Shown: positions 1 through 8,187 of the stretch, in pieces
Position numbering within the stretch: the first letter of the stretch is position 1
Layout of the letters: the number at the start of each line of letters is the position of its first letter
Source of the DNA: Archangium gephyra
GTDB taxonomy: Bacteria; Myxococcota; Myxococcia; Myxococcales; Myxococcaceae
Length of the DNA: 64,000 bases
Assembly (NCBI RefSeq): GCF_001027285.1
Contig: NZ_CP011509.1
Span: 4,658,501-4,722,500 of the forward strand
Direction of reading: 5' to 3'
Program-made: the position numbers and the translations under genes
Notes under the pieces: model-generated
Database searches by the model: none
What the model saw: the letters and a program-made list of their open reading frames with translations, nothing else
What the model was told of the DNA's origin: nothing

Positions 1-35
1 GGCTCGCGCACCGTCTTTGGAGGAACCACCGCGTC

Positions 36-920
36 ATGGCGCACCTGGAACTCATTCCCAAGGAGAACGTCTCCAGCTTTCGCAAGCTGGCCATCGGCAG
101 CTGGAAGACGGCGTACGATCCGACCGTCTACGGCACGATGACGCTGCGCATGGACAAGGCCCTCGCCTACATCGAGGCCTTCCGCGTGAAGACGGGCATC
201 CGGCTCACCGTCACCCATCTGCTGGCCAAGGCCATGGCCGAGGCGCTTCGCCGCTGCCCCGACGCCAACGCCATCCTGCGCTTCAACCGCATCTACCTGC
301 GCAAGCGCGTCACCATCTCCACCCTCGTGGTGCAGACGGATGGCGGCAAGGTGGACCTGACCTCGGCGAAGATCGACGACGCGGAGCAGAAGTCCCTCCG
401 GGAGATCGCCGCCGAGCTCGAGGCCGCCGTGCAGAAGGTCCGTCAGCGCAAGGACGAGATGCTCGAGCGGGGCAAGGGCACCATCCACAAGATGCCCTAC
501 GCCTTCCTCAACTTCTTCACCTGGCTCATCTCCTTCTTCATGTACACGCTGAACTGGGACATGACGTGGGCGGGCATGCCCCGGGACGCGTTCGGCTCGG
601 CCATCATCACCAACGTGGGCTCGCTGGGGCTGGACACGGCCTACGTGCCGCTGGTGCCCTACACCCGCGTGCCCATCTTCATCGCCCCGGGCGCCATCAA
701 GGACGCCCCCGTGGTGGAGAACGGCAAGGTGGTGCCCGGCAAGCTGATGAACGTGAACGCCTCGTTCGATCACCGCTTCATCGACGGCTTCCACGCCAGC
801 ATCCTCGCCAACACCTTCCGCGAGATGCTGGAGAACCCCTTCGAGCACTTCGACAAGCTCGACGACGTGGCCCCGGTGATCCCGGCGGACGTCAAGCCGC
901 CGGTCTCGGCCGCGGGGTAG
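36..920 (+). CDS. 2-oxoacid dehydrogenase E2-type acyltransferase, catalytic domain only
   Basis: A 294-residue protein built almost entirely of the E2 acyltransferase catalytic fold (CAT-like). The C-terminal FDHRFIDG motif (about residues 246-253) carries the His and Asp that E2 enzymes use for acyl transfer to CoA. There is no N-terminal lipoyl domain and no E1/E3-binding domain, and no E1 or E3 gene lies next to it, so a role in a classical dehydrogenase complex is not supported. A hydrophobic stretch around residues 155-172 (rich in F, L, W) is unusual for the family and could be a membrane-contacting insertion. The ATG is preceded by GGAGGA about 11 bases upstream. The real substrate is unknown; the family assignment is firm, the function is not. 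Confidence 0.8.
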   Translation: MAHLELIPKENVSSFRKLAIGSWKTAYDPTVYGTMTLRMDKALAYIEAFRVKTGIRLTVTHLLAKAMAEALRRCPDANAILRFNRIYLRKRVTISTLVVQTDGGKVDLTSAKIDDAEQKSLREIAAELEAAVQKVRQRKDEMLERGKGTIHKMPYAFLNFFTWLISFFMYTLNWDMTWAGMPRDAFGSAIITNVGSLGLDTAYVPLVPYTRVPIFIAPGAIKDAPVVENGKVVPGKLMNVNASFDHRFIDGFHASILANTFREMLENPFEHFDKLDDVAPVIPADVKPPVSAAG

Positions 921-935
921 TCCCCCGGGCTCCCG

Positions 936-1892
936 CTACGCCCAGGCGCTTCGCCAGGCGCGGGAGCCCCCGTGGGCCCCCATCTCGCGCAGGCGCCGCA
1001 CCCGCTCGGGGATGGGCGGGTGGGTGGAGAACAGGCCCATGATGGCGCCGCCGGACAGCGGGTTCACGATGAAGAGGTGCGAGGTGGCCGGCGCCCGGTC
1101 ATAGGGCATCAGTTCCGCGCCGCGCTCCAGCTTCAGCAGCGCATTGGCCAGCGCGTCCGGATCCCCACACAGCTCCGCTCCCGTCGCATCCGCGCCGTAC
1201 TCGCGCGAGCGGCTCACCGCCAGCTGCAGCAGTGTGGCGGCAATGGGCGCCACCAGCAGCACGCCCAGGTTGCCCAGCGCGTGCCCCAGCCCGTCCTCGT
1301 CGTCATCGCGGCTGAGCAGCGAGCCGCCGAACCAGAAGAGCATCTGCGCCGCGTAGCTGATGACGCCCGCCAGCGTGGCCGCCACCGTGCCAATGAGCGT
1401 GTCGCGGTTCTTCACGTGCGCCAGCTCGTGCGCCAGCACGCCCTCGAGCTCCCGCTGATCCAGGATGTCCACGATGCCGGCCGTCACCGCCACCGCGGCG
1501 TGCTCCGGGTCGCGGCCCGTGGCGAACGCGTTGGGCGTCCGGGTGGGCAGCAGGTACAGCTTCGGCTTGGGCATGCCCGCGCGAGCCGCCAGCCGCTCCA
1601 CCATCTGGTGCAGCCACGGCGCCTCCGCGTACTCCAGCGGCTGCGCCCCGTGCATCGCCAGGGCGATCCGATCACTGAACCAGTACGAGCCGAAGTTCAT
1701 CACCACGACGAAGAAGCCCGCGAAGACGAGCCCCCGCGGGCCGCCCAGGCGCTCGCCGACGAACAACATCAGCGCCGTGAGTCCCGCCAGCAGCACCGTC
1801 GTCTTCAGCGCGTTGCTCAGCCGGTGTCCCCAGCCGCTCCCGCGCACGCCCCCTTGGGGCATCGACGATCCATACCTCCCGCCAGCACTCAT
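936..1892 (-). CDS. htpX: M48-family membrane zinc metalloprotease (HtpX-like)
   Basis: A 318-residue HtpX-type protease. HELAH (about residue 155) supplies two zinc His ligands and the catalytic Glu; SREYGAD further on supplies the third ligand. Hydrophobic segments at about 30-48 and 52-70 form the N-terminal membrane anchor, and two more (about 165-190 and 205-225) flank an acidic RDDDEDG loop. In other bacteria HtpX degrades damaged membrane proteins from the cytoplasmic side. The order of TM pair, HExxH, TM pair and third ligand matches the family. The symbol is by similarity; several M48B paralogues often coexist, so orthology to the stress-induced htpX is not proven. It converges with the preceding acyltransferase, 15 bases apart. 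Confidence 0.87.
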   Translation of the reverse strand: MSAGGRYGSSMPQGGVRGSGWGHRLSNALKTTVLLAGLTALMLFVGERLGGPRGLVFAGFFVVVMNFGSYWFSDRIALAMHGAQPLEYAEAPWLHQMVERLAARAGMPKPKLYLLPTRTPNAFATGRDPEHAAVAVTAGIVDILDQRELEGVLAHELAHVKNRDTLIGTVAATLAGVISYAAQMLFWFGGSLLSRDDDEDGLGHALGNLGVLLVAPIAATLLQLAVSRSREYGADATGAELCGDPDALANALLKLERGAELMPYDRAPATSHLFIVNPLSGGAIMGLFSTHPPIPERVRRLREMGAHGGSRAWRSAWA

Positions 1893-1987
1893 GACGTTGC
1901 CTTGCCTTTCCTTTCCCCTCTCGGGTCCGGAATCAACCTAAGCAGGCGGCGGGGCGCGTCAAACGCACCGGAGACCGCTGGCACCCG

Positions 1988-2398
1988 CTAGAGGTAGAAG
2001 CGGTCCACCACGCCCGCCGTCCTCTGCAGGATGGCGCTCCAGCCCACCCAGCCATCGATGGGCCCCTTGCCGGCCAGGTGCTCGGCCCCCAGCGCGCCCA
2101 GCGAGCCCGTACACCCCTGCACCGTGCCCAGCCCCGACTCCCGCACGTGCTCCAGCAGCTGGCGCAGGGTGGGGATGCGGCGCGTCTCGAAGCGGTCCGC
2201 CACGTCCTCGCGCGGTGGGTCGAAGTCCGGGTCGTCCAGCCGGTCCTCCAGGAAGCGCTCCAGCGCCCACCAGAAGAGGTACACCTCGGCCTTCCGGCCC
2301 GACGCCACCGCCGCCGCCGCGATGGACAACCCCTGGTGGACCCGGTCGTAATCTCCGCTGTGCAGGAAGACGACCACCTTGGGCGCGGGAGTGCTCAC
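1988..2398 (-). CDS. DsrE/DsrF-like family protein
   Basis: About 136 residues from a GTG start at 2398. The core begins with a beta-strand (KVVVFLHSGDYD), then an alanine-rich helix and a KAEVYLFWWAL strand, the pattern of the DsrE/DsrF sulfur-relay fold; a conserved-looking Cys lies in VQGCTGSLG. DsrE-type proteins bind or transfer sulfane sulfur, or serve as small regulatory subunits. The reading frame stays open upstream to 2518, but that extra stretch is basic and low in family character, while the GTG has GAGGG just upstream, so the shorter start is chosen. It is divergent from the mevalonate operon across about 180 bases. Exact function is not known. Confidence 0.6.
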   Translation of the reverse strand: MSTPAPKVVVFLHSGDYDRVHQGLSIAAAAVASGRKAEVYLFWWALERFLEDRLDDPDFDPPREDVADRFETRRIPTLRQLLEHVRESGLGTVQGCTGSLGALGAEHLAGKGPIDGWVGWSAILQRTAGVVDRFYL

Positions 2399-2577
2399 GC
2401 GGCCCTCATACCGTCCACCCTCCCACCCGTCCAACCACACGCTCCGTCCGGGTCCGTTGAACAGCCGTGGCTTGCGCCTGGTTGCCCTACTTGCTAGGGA
2501 ATCGAGGATAACGGACACTCTCCGCGTTTTTGTAAATTTCCAGGCACATGGTTCCTACACAGGGCAGGCGAGACGTC

Positions 2578-3636
2578 ATGGGTGAGGAGGCGACGGCGAA
2601 GCGCAAGGACGATCACCTCGACCTGTGCGCGACCGGAGACGTCGAGCCGGTGCAGAACAGCACGCTGCTGGAGTGCGTGCGGCTGGTGCATTGCGCGATG
2701 CCGGAGATGGCCGTGGACGAGGTGGATCTCTCCACCGAGTTCCTCGGCAAGAAGCTGCGCTACCCGCTGCTGATCACCGGCATGACGGGTGGCACGGAGC
2801 GGGCCGGGGCGGTGAACCGGGACATGGCGCTGCTGGCCGAGCGGCACGGGCTGGCCTTTGGCGTGGGCAGTCAGCGCGCCATGGCGGAGAACCCCCAGCT
2901 GGGAGCGACCTTCCAGGTGCGGCAGGTGGCTCCCACGATTCCCGTGCTGGGCAACATCGGCCTGTACCAGGCGGTGGGGCTGGGCGTGGACGGGGTGCGG
3001 CGGCTGGCCGAGGCCATTGGCGCGGACGGCATGGCGCTGCACCTCAACGCGGGCCAGGAGCTCACGCAGCCCGAGGGTGATCGCGACTTCCGCGGCGGCT
3101 ACAAGGTCGTGGAGGGACTGGTGCGCGTCTTCGGCGCGCGCCTGCTGGTGAAGGAGACGGGGTGTGGCATCGGCCCCGAGGTGGCGCGCCGGCTGGTGGA
3201 GCTGGGGGTGCGCAACCTGGATGTCTCCGGACTGGGTGGCACCTCGTGGGTGCGGGTGGAGCAGCTGCGTGCCACGGGCGTGCAGGCCCAGGTGGGCGCC
3301 GAGTTCTCCAGCTGGGGCATCCCCACGGCCGCGGCCATCGCCACCGTGCGCAGGGCCGTGGGCCCGGACGCCCGGCTGGTGGCCTCGGGCGGACTGCGCA
3401 CCGGCCTGGACGTGGCGAAGGTGCTCACCCTGGGCGCGGACGTGGGCGGCATGGCCCTGCCCCTCTTCCGAGCGCAGCAGCAGGGCGGACTGCCAGCGGC
3501 CGAGCAGGCACTCGCCACCATCCTCACCAGCCTCAAGCAGGCGCTCGTGCTCACCGGTAGCCGAAACTGCGCGGAGCTGCGCCAGAAGCCCCGGATCGTC
3601 GTGGGGGAGTTGAAGGACTGGCTCGCGGCACTGTAG
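2578..3636 (+). CDS. fni: Type 2 isopentenyl-diphosphate delta-isomerase (FMN/NADPH dependent)
   Basis: About 352 residues. It interconverts IPP and DMAPP using reduced FMN. Family signatures in order: RKDDHL near the N-terminus, ITGMTGG, LGNIGL, an N-rich HLNAGQE segment, KETGCGI, DVSGLGGTSW and the FMN-phosphate-binding SGGLRTG. Length and motif order match Fni/Idi-2 rather than the metal-dependent type 1 enzyme. The ATG at 2578 is preferred because the extra 10 residues from an ATG at 2548 are not family-like; neither has a strong Shine-Dalgarno. It is the first gene of the mevalonate operon, 46 bases before the HMG-CoA reductase, so it supplies DMAPP for the isoprenoids made by the following enzymes. 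Confidence 0.93.
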   Translation: MGEEATAKRKDDHLDLCATGDVEPVQNSTLLECVRLVHCAMPEMAVDEVDLSTEFLGKKLRYPLLITGMTGGTERAGAVNRDMALLAERHGLAFGVGSQRAMAENPQLGATFQVRQVAPTIPVLGNIGLYQAVGLGVDGVRRLAEAIGADGMALHLNAGQELTQPEGDRDFRGGYKVVEGLVRVFGARLLVKETGCGIGPEVARRLVELGVRNLDVSGLGGTSWVRVEQLRATGVQAQVGAEFSSWGIPTAAAIATVRRAVGPDARLVASGGLRTGLDVAKVLTLGADVGGMALPLFRAQQQGGLPAAEQALATILTSLKQALVLTGSRNCAELRQKPRIVVGELKDWLAAL

Positions 3637-3682
3637 GGATTATTCCCGCGGCTCCGAATTGCCTTCCGTGGTGGAGAAACGA

Positions 3683-5011
3683 ATGTCCGAATCGCTGACG
3701 TCCCGGTTGTCTGGCTTCCACAAGCTGTCGATGGTCGAGCGCCACGAGAAGCTCTCCCAGATGCTGGGCCTGGACGAGATGGACCTGGCGCAGCTCCAGG
3801 GCATCAGCGCCCTGCAGCCGGGCCTCGCGAACAAGATGATCGAGAACGCCGTGGGCACGTTCTCGCTGCCGCTGGGTCTGGGGCTGAACCTGCAGATCAA
3901 CGGCCGCGACTACCTGGTGCCCATGGCGGTGGAGGAGCCGTCGGTGGTGGCCGCGGTGTCGTTCGCGTCGAAGATCGTCCGCGAGGCGGGCGGCTTCAGC
4001 GCCGAGGCCGATGACCCCATCATGATCGGCCAGGTGCAGCTCACCCGCTACGGAGACCCCACCGAGGCGACCAAGCGCATCGTCGCCGCCAAGGAGGCCC
4101 TCCTCGCGCTGGCCAACAGCTTCCACCCGTCCATGGTGAAGCGCGGCGGTGGCTGCAAGGACATCGAGGTGCGCGTGCTGCCGGCCCCCGAGGGTCCGCG
4201 CGGCGAGCCGCTGCTCGTGGTCCACCTGATCATCGACACGCAGGAGGCCATGGGGGCCAACCTCATCAACACCATGGCCGAGGGCGTGGCGCCGCTGCTC
4301 GAGCAGCTCACGGGCGGCAAGGTGTTCCTGCGCATCCTCTCCAACCTGGCGGATCGCCGGCTGGCGCGCGCCACGTGCCGGATTCCGGTGGAGATGCTGG
4401 CGGACTTCGACATGCCGGGCGAGAGCATCGCCGAGGGCATCTACCAGGCGAGCCGTTTCGCGCTGGCGGATCCCTACCGGGCGGCCACGCACAACAAGGG
4501 CATCATGAACGGCATCGACTCGGCGGCCATCGCCGCGGGCCAGGACTGGCGCGCCATCGAGGCGGGTGCGCATGCCTTCGCCTGCCGGGATGGGCAGTAC
4601 CGGCCGCTGTCGACGTGGCATGTGGAGGACGGGCACCTGATTGGCCGCATCGAGCTGCCCATGGCGCTGGGCATGGTGGGCGGTCCCATCAAGATCCACC
4701 CGGGCGTGCAGGTGGCCATGAAGATCCTGCGCGTGGAGTCGGCGCGCGAGCTGTCCATGGTCTTCGCGGCGGTGGGACTGGCGCAGAACTTCGCGGCGGT
4801 GCGCGCGCTGGGCTCGGTGGGCATCCAGAAGGGCCACATGGCGATGCACGCGCGGTGCGTGGCGGTGACGGCGGGCGCGCGCGGTGACTGGGTGGAGAAG
4901 ATCGCCGAGCTGCTGGTGACGGCGGGTCACGTGAAGGTGGAGAAGGCTCGGGAGATCATCGACTCGCTGTCGGAGCAGGACTTCCGCGCGGCCACCGGCA
5001 CCGACGGGTGA
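3683..5011 (+). CDS. mvaA: Hydroxymethylglutaryl-CoA reductase, class II
   Basis: 442 residues; reduces HMG-CoA to mevalonate, the committed step of the pathway. Visible class II signatures: ENAVG near residue 54, the EEPSVVAA motif with the catalytic Glu, HNKGIMNG with the catalytic Lys, an Asp in AAGQD, and the C-terminal GHMAMHAR with the catalytic His. The start at 3683 is chosen because GGAG sits 6 bases upstream; the frame is open 8 codons further. Cofactor preference cannot be read with certainty. Position between fni and mevalonate kinase implies a biosynthetic role, although class II enzymes were first described as degradative. A palindromic repeat follows the stop codon. Confidence 0.93.
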   Translation: MSESLTSRLSGFHKLSMVERHEKLSQMLGLDEMDLAQLQGISALQPGLANKMIENAVGTFSLPLGLGLNLQINGRDYLVPMAVEEPSVVAAVSFASKIVREAGGFSAEADDPIMIGQVQLTRYGDPTEATKRIVAAKEALLALANSFHPSMVKRGGGCKDIEVRVLPAPEGPRGEPLLVVHLIIDTQEAMGANLINTMAEGVAPLLEQLTGGKVFLRILSNLADRRLARATCRIPVEMLADFDMPGESIAEGIYQASRFALADPYRAATHNKGIMNGIDSAAIAAGQDWRAIEAGAHAFACRDGQYRPLSTWHVEDGHLIGRIELPMALGMVGGPIKIHPGVQVAMKILRVESARELSMVFAAVGLAQNFAAVRALGSVGIQKGHMAMHARCVAVTAGARGDWVEKIAELLVTAGHVKVEKAREIIDSLSEQDFRAATGTDG

Positions 5012-5017
5012 AAACAT

Positions 5018-5050
5018 CCTCTCCCCTCGGGGAGAGGGCCAGGGTGAGGG
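5018..5050 (+). repeat. Dispersed palindromic repeat, copy A
   Basis: CCTCTCCCC, two bases, GGGGAGAGG, then a CAGGGTGAGGG tail. One of six related copies in this window. It lies inside the mevalonate operon, between the reductase and mevalonate kinase genes, so it would be transcribed and could form a stable hairpin in the mRNA, either as a processing site or as a partial terminator. Confidence 0.75.
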
Positions 5051-5082
5051 GGTTCCTCTCGCCCTGGTCATGACAGGACACC

Positions 5083-6036
5083 ATGGACACGAACAACACT
5101 TCCTCCCTGACGGGCTTCGGCGCGGGCAAGGTCATCCTCCTGGGCGAGCACAGCGTGGTGTACGGCTACCCGGCGCTCGCGGGCCCGCTGTCGCGCGGCG
5201 TGACGGCCAAGGGCGAGCCGTCCAACAAGTGCCAGCTCGTCATTCCCGATGCCCTCATGCCCGAGCAGCGCAAGGTGCTGAAGGCGGCCTTTGGCCGGGC
5301 GATGGCGGCCTGTGGCGAGCCGGGGGTGAAGGTGTCGTTCGACACGGATCTGCCGCTGTCCATGGGGCTGGGCAGCTCCGGGGCGCTGTCGGTGGCGTGC
5401 TCGCGCGTGCTGCTGCAGGCGGCGGGGCGCAAGGCGTCGGCCTCCGAGGTGGCGGCCGTGGCGTGGGAGATGGAGCAGGAGTTCCACGGAACGCCGTCGG
5501 GCGTGGACCACACGACGAGCGCCATGGAGCAGCTCATCCTCTACCGCCGCAAGCCGGGCGCGGAGCATGGCCGGGCCAAGGTGGTGGACAGCCCCAAGCC
5601 GGTGAAGCTGGTGGTGGTGATGGCGGGCGCGCGCAGCCCGACGAAGCAGACGGTGGGCGCGCTGCGCGAGCGCCAGAAGCGCTGGTCCGAGCGCTACCAG
5701 CGCATCTTCCGGGAGATCGGCCTGCTGGCGTCCGAGGGCGCCGAGGCGGTGGAGGAGGGCGACCTGGAGGCGCTGGGTGACGTGATGAACGTCAACCACG
5801 GCCTGCTGGCGGCGCTGGGCCTGTCCTCGCCGGGCCTGGACGACATGGTGCACCGGCTGCGCAACATGGGCGCGCTGGGTGCCAAGCTCACGGGCGCTGG
5901 TGGAGACGGTGGCGCCGTCATCGGCCTCTTCCAGGACACGGAGCCCGTGGTGCACGAGTTGACGCGGCTCGGCATCCGGTGCTTCGACAGCCAGCTCGCG
6001 GGCCCGCGCACCGAGGGCACCCGGGGTGCGGCATGA
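5083..6036 (+). CDS. mvk: Mevalonate kinase (GHMP family)
   Basis: 317 residues; phosphorylates mevalonate to 5-phosphomevalonate. GHMP family features: an N-terminal GKVILLGEHSVVYG segment, the glycine/serine ATP loop PLSMGLGSSGALS at about 87-99, a substrate-binding GTPSGVDHTTS with the catalytic-type Asp, and the C-terminal KLTGAGGDGG motif. Typical family length is 300-330. Its stop codon overlaps the start of the diphosphomevalonate decarboxylase gene by ATGA, which indicates translational coupling. Assignment over the neighbouring phosphomevalonate kinase rests on the LLGEHSVVYG segment, typical of mevalonate kinases. Confidence 0.92.
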   Translation: MDTNNTSSLTGFGAGKVILLGEHSVVYGYPALAGPLSRGVTAKGEPSNKCQLVIPDALMPEQRKVLKAAFGRAMAACGEPGVKVSFDTDLPLSMGLGSSGALSVACSRVLLQAAGRKASASEVAAVAWEMEQEFHGTPSGVDHTTSAMEQLILYRRKPGAEHGRAKVVDSPKPVKLVVVMAGARSPTKQTVGALRERQKRWSERYQRIFREIGLLASEGAEAVEEGDLEALGDVMNVNHGLLAALGLSSPGLDDMVHRLRNMGALGAKLTGAGGDGGAVIGLFQDTEPVVHELTRLGIRCFDSQLAGPRTEGTRGAA

Positions 6037-7025
6037 AGGCGACCGTCCGCGCACACCCCAACCTCGCGCTGGTGAAGTATTGGGGCAAGCGGGATGACGC
6101 GCTCATCCTGCCCCACCAGTCGAGCCTCTCGATGACGCTGTCGCCGCTGTCGGTGCGCACGACGGTGGCGTTTGGCGTGGGCTCGGCGGACGAGGTGGAG
6201 CTCAACGGCTACGTGGCCAAGGGCAGCGAGCGCGACCGCGTGCTGCGCGTGCTGGACACGGTGCGCGCCGAGGCGAAGGGCGCGAAGCTCGGCCCGGCGA
6301 AGATGGTGTCGCGCGGGGACTTCCCGGCGTCGGCGGGCCTGGCCAGCAGCGCGGCGGGCTTCGCGGCGCTGGCGGTGGCGGCGCGCGCGGCGGCGGGGCT
6401 GCCGGCGGACCCCCAGGCGGCGAGCATGCTGGCCCGGCTGGGCAGTGGCTCGGCGTGCCGCAGCGTGCAGGGCGGCTTCTGCGAGTGGATGCGCGGCGAG
6501 CGCCCGGACGGCACGGACAGCTACGCGGTGCAGCGCTTCGACGAGAAGCACTGGCCGGAGCTGCGCATGGTGGTGGCCATCGTCAGCCGCGACGAGAAGG
6601 AAGTGAAGTCGCGCGACGGCATGAAGAACGCGGTGGAGACGAGCCCGTACTACCCGGCGTGGGTGAAGGACGCCGAGGCCGAGGTGGTGCGCGCCCGGGA
6701 GTTCCTCGCGAAGAAGGATCTGCAGGCGCTGGGCGAGATGTGCGAGCGCAACGCGTGGAGGATGCACGCCACGTCGCTCGCGGCGGATCCCCCGCTCTGC
6801 TACCTGATGCCGAAGACGCTGGAGCTGATCCACTCCCTGCGCGAGCAGCGCAAGAAGGGCGTGCCGGTGTGGTTCACCCTGGACGCGGGGCCCAACCCCT
6901 GCATCCTGACGGACGCGGCGCACGAGCTGGCGGCCGAGGCGGCGGCGATGGCCTGCGGGGCCACCGAGGTGGTGCGGTGCGTGCCGGGCGGTGACGCGAC
7001 GCTGCTGGCGGAGCACCTCTTCTGA
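6033..7025 (+). CDS. mvaD: Diphosphomevalonate decarboxylase
   Basis: 330 residues; ATP-dependent decarboxylation of 5-diphosphomevalonate to IPP. Diagnostic segments: NLALVKYWGKRD near the N-terminus, LPHQSSLSMTL, the GHMP ATP loop FPASAGLASSAAGFAALA, GSACRSVQGGF, and TLDAGPN near the C-terminus. The ATG at 6033 overlaps the TGA of mevalonate kinase (ATGA), and its own TGA shares one base with the next ATG, so three enzymes are translationally coupled. The frame is open 18 codons upstream within the previous gene, but the overlap start gives the expected family N-terminus. Confidence 0.94.
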   Translation: MKATVRAHPNLALVKYWGKRDDALILPHQSSLSMTLSPLSVRTTVAFGVGSADEVELNGYVAKGSERDRVLRVLDTVRAEAKGAKLGPAKMVSRGDFPASAGLASSAAGFAALAVAARAAAGLPADPQAASMLARLGSGSACRSVQGGFCEWMRGERPDGTDSYAVQRFDEKHWPELRMVVAIVSRDEKEVKSRDGMKNAVETSPYYPAWVKDAEAEVVRAREFLAKKDLQALGEMCERNAWRMHATSLAADPPLCYLMPKTLELIHSLREQRKKGVPVWFTLDAGPNPCILTDAAHELAAEAAAMACGATEVVRCVPGGDATLLAEHLF

Positions 7026-8104
7026 TGGAGCGCGCGCTCTCGGCACCGGGGAAGCTGTTCGTGTCTGGTGAGTACGCCGTGCTGTGGGGCGGCGTATCGC
7101 GCGTGGCGGCCGTGGGCCCGCGGACGGCGGCGCTGGTGCGCCGGCGCTCGGACAGCCAGGTGCACGTGTGCGTGGAGGAGGGGACGCTGTCGGGGCGGAC
7201 GACGCCTCGGGGCGTGAAGTGGGACCGGGAGGTGCCGCCGGGCTTCTCCTTCGTGGCGCGCACGCTGGACGAGGCGCTGCGGCTGCACGGGCGCGAGTCG
7301 GTGGGCTTCGACCTGGCGGTGTCGCCGTCGGCGGTGGATGCCAACGGGCGCAAGCTGGGCATGGGCGGCAGCGCGTGCGCCACGGTGCTGGCGGCGGACG
7401 CGGTGCGCTTCGTGCTGGAGGAGAAGTTCGACGCGCTGAAGGTGGCGCTCGTCTCGCATGCGGCGGCGCAGGGTGGGAAGGGCAGCGGCGGGGATGTGGC
7501 CGCGAGCTACGCGGGCGGCGTGGTGCGCTACCGGCGTTACGAGGTGTCGGGGCTCATCGAGGCGTCGAGCGCGGGAGGCTATCGCGCGGCGCTGGACGCG
7601 GCCCCCACGGTGGACGTGTGGCGGCTGCCGGTGCCCAAGGTGTCCCTGGGGTATGCCTTCACGGGGGAGAGCGCCTCGACGCGGGTGCTCATCTCGCAGG
7701 TGGAGGCGAAGATGGGCGAGGCGGGGCGCCGGGCCTTCGTGGAGCGCTCGGACGCGCTGGGGCATGAGATTGAAGTGGGCCTCGGGGGCGGGGACTTCCG
7801 CGCCTTCTCCGAGGCCGTGCGCGAGCAGCACGCGCTGCTCCAGGAGCTGGGCCCGCTCGAGACCGAGCCGATGCACCGGGTGCTGGCGATGGCCTCGGCG
7901 TACGGGTGCGTGGGCAAGCAGTCCGGCGCCGGAGGCGGGGACGGGTGCATCCTGTTCGCTCCGGACGCGGAGAAGCGGGCCGCGCTGCTGGAGGGCATCC
8001 GCGCGCGGGGCTTCCACACGCTGGAGCTCGACGTGGAGCCCGGCGTGCGTGGAGAGGCTCAGCCGGACATCCGGCTGCGCGCGTGGCTCGACGCCTCGCG
8101 GTGA
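7025..8104 (+). CDS. mvaK2: Phosphomevalonate kinase (GHMP family)
   Basis: 359 residues; second phosphorylation of the pathway, 5-phosphomevalonate to 5-diphosphomevalonate. It begins ALSAPGKLFVSGEYAVLWGG, typical of phosphomevalonate kinases (SGEYAVL rather than LGEHSVVYG), then KLGMGGSACATVLAA for ATP, GKGSGGDVAASYAGG, and a C-terminal KQSGAGGGDGC loop. The ATG overlaps the mvaD stop by one base. With the preceding genes it completes mevalonate to IPP/DMAPP; only acetoacetyl-CoA thiolase and HMG-CoA synthase are missing from this cluster. The gene ends the operon; a weak hairpin lies 28-55 bases after the stop. Confidence 0.88.
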   Translation: MERALSAPGKLFVSGEYAVLWGGVSRVAAVGPRTAALVRRRSDSQVHVCVEEGTLSGRTTPRGVKWDREVPPGFSFVARTLDEALRLHGRESVGFDLAVSPSAVDANGRKLGMGGSACATVLAADAVRFVLEEKFDALKVALVSHAAAQGGKGSGGDVAASYAGGVVRYRRYEVSGLIEASSAGGYRAALDAAPTVDVWRLPVPKVSLGYAFTGESASTRVLISQVEAKMGEAGRRAFVERSDALGHEIEVGLGGGDFRAFSEAVREQHALLQELGPLETEPMHRVLAMASAYGCVGKQSGAGGGDGCILFAPDAEKRAALLEGIRARGFHTLELDVEPGVRGEAQPDIRLRAWLDASR

Positions 8105-8131
8105 ACCGCGGCGTCACGGTGGGGGGCTTCC

Positions 8132-8159
8132 CCTGCTTTGGCGGCTCCGGCTAAGCAGG
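8132..8159 (+). terminator. Weak hairpin after the mevalonate operon
   Basis: CCTGCTT and AAGCAGG form a 7-bp inverted repeat with a GC-rich 14-base loop that itself can pair partly (GGCGGCTCCGG). There is no T tract directly after it, so it is only a candidate for termination or RNA processing between the operon and the following lipoprotein gene. Confidence 0.3.
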
Positions 8160-8187
8160 CACATCCCCTGCTTTTCGGAGTGCCCCT

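Noticed and set aside
972-1991. Long open frames opposite the protease and many other genes (for example 4-500 codons on the other strand)
   Set aside because: In DNA with very high G/C at third positions such antisense frames are common; their predicted proteins are Arg/Ala/Gly/His-rich without any domain and lack ribosome sites.
2450-2510. Sigma54-like TGGC...TTGC between the DsrE-like and fni genes
   Set aside because: The distance between the GG and GC elements is 13 bases rather than 10, so it does not fit the -24/-12 spacing.
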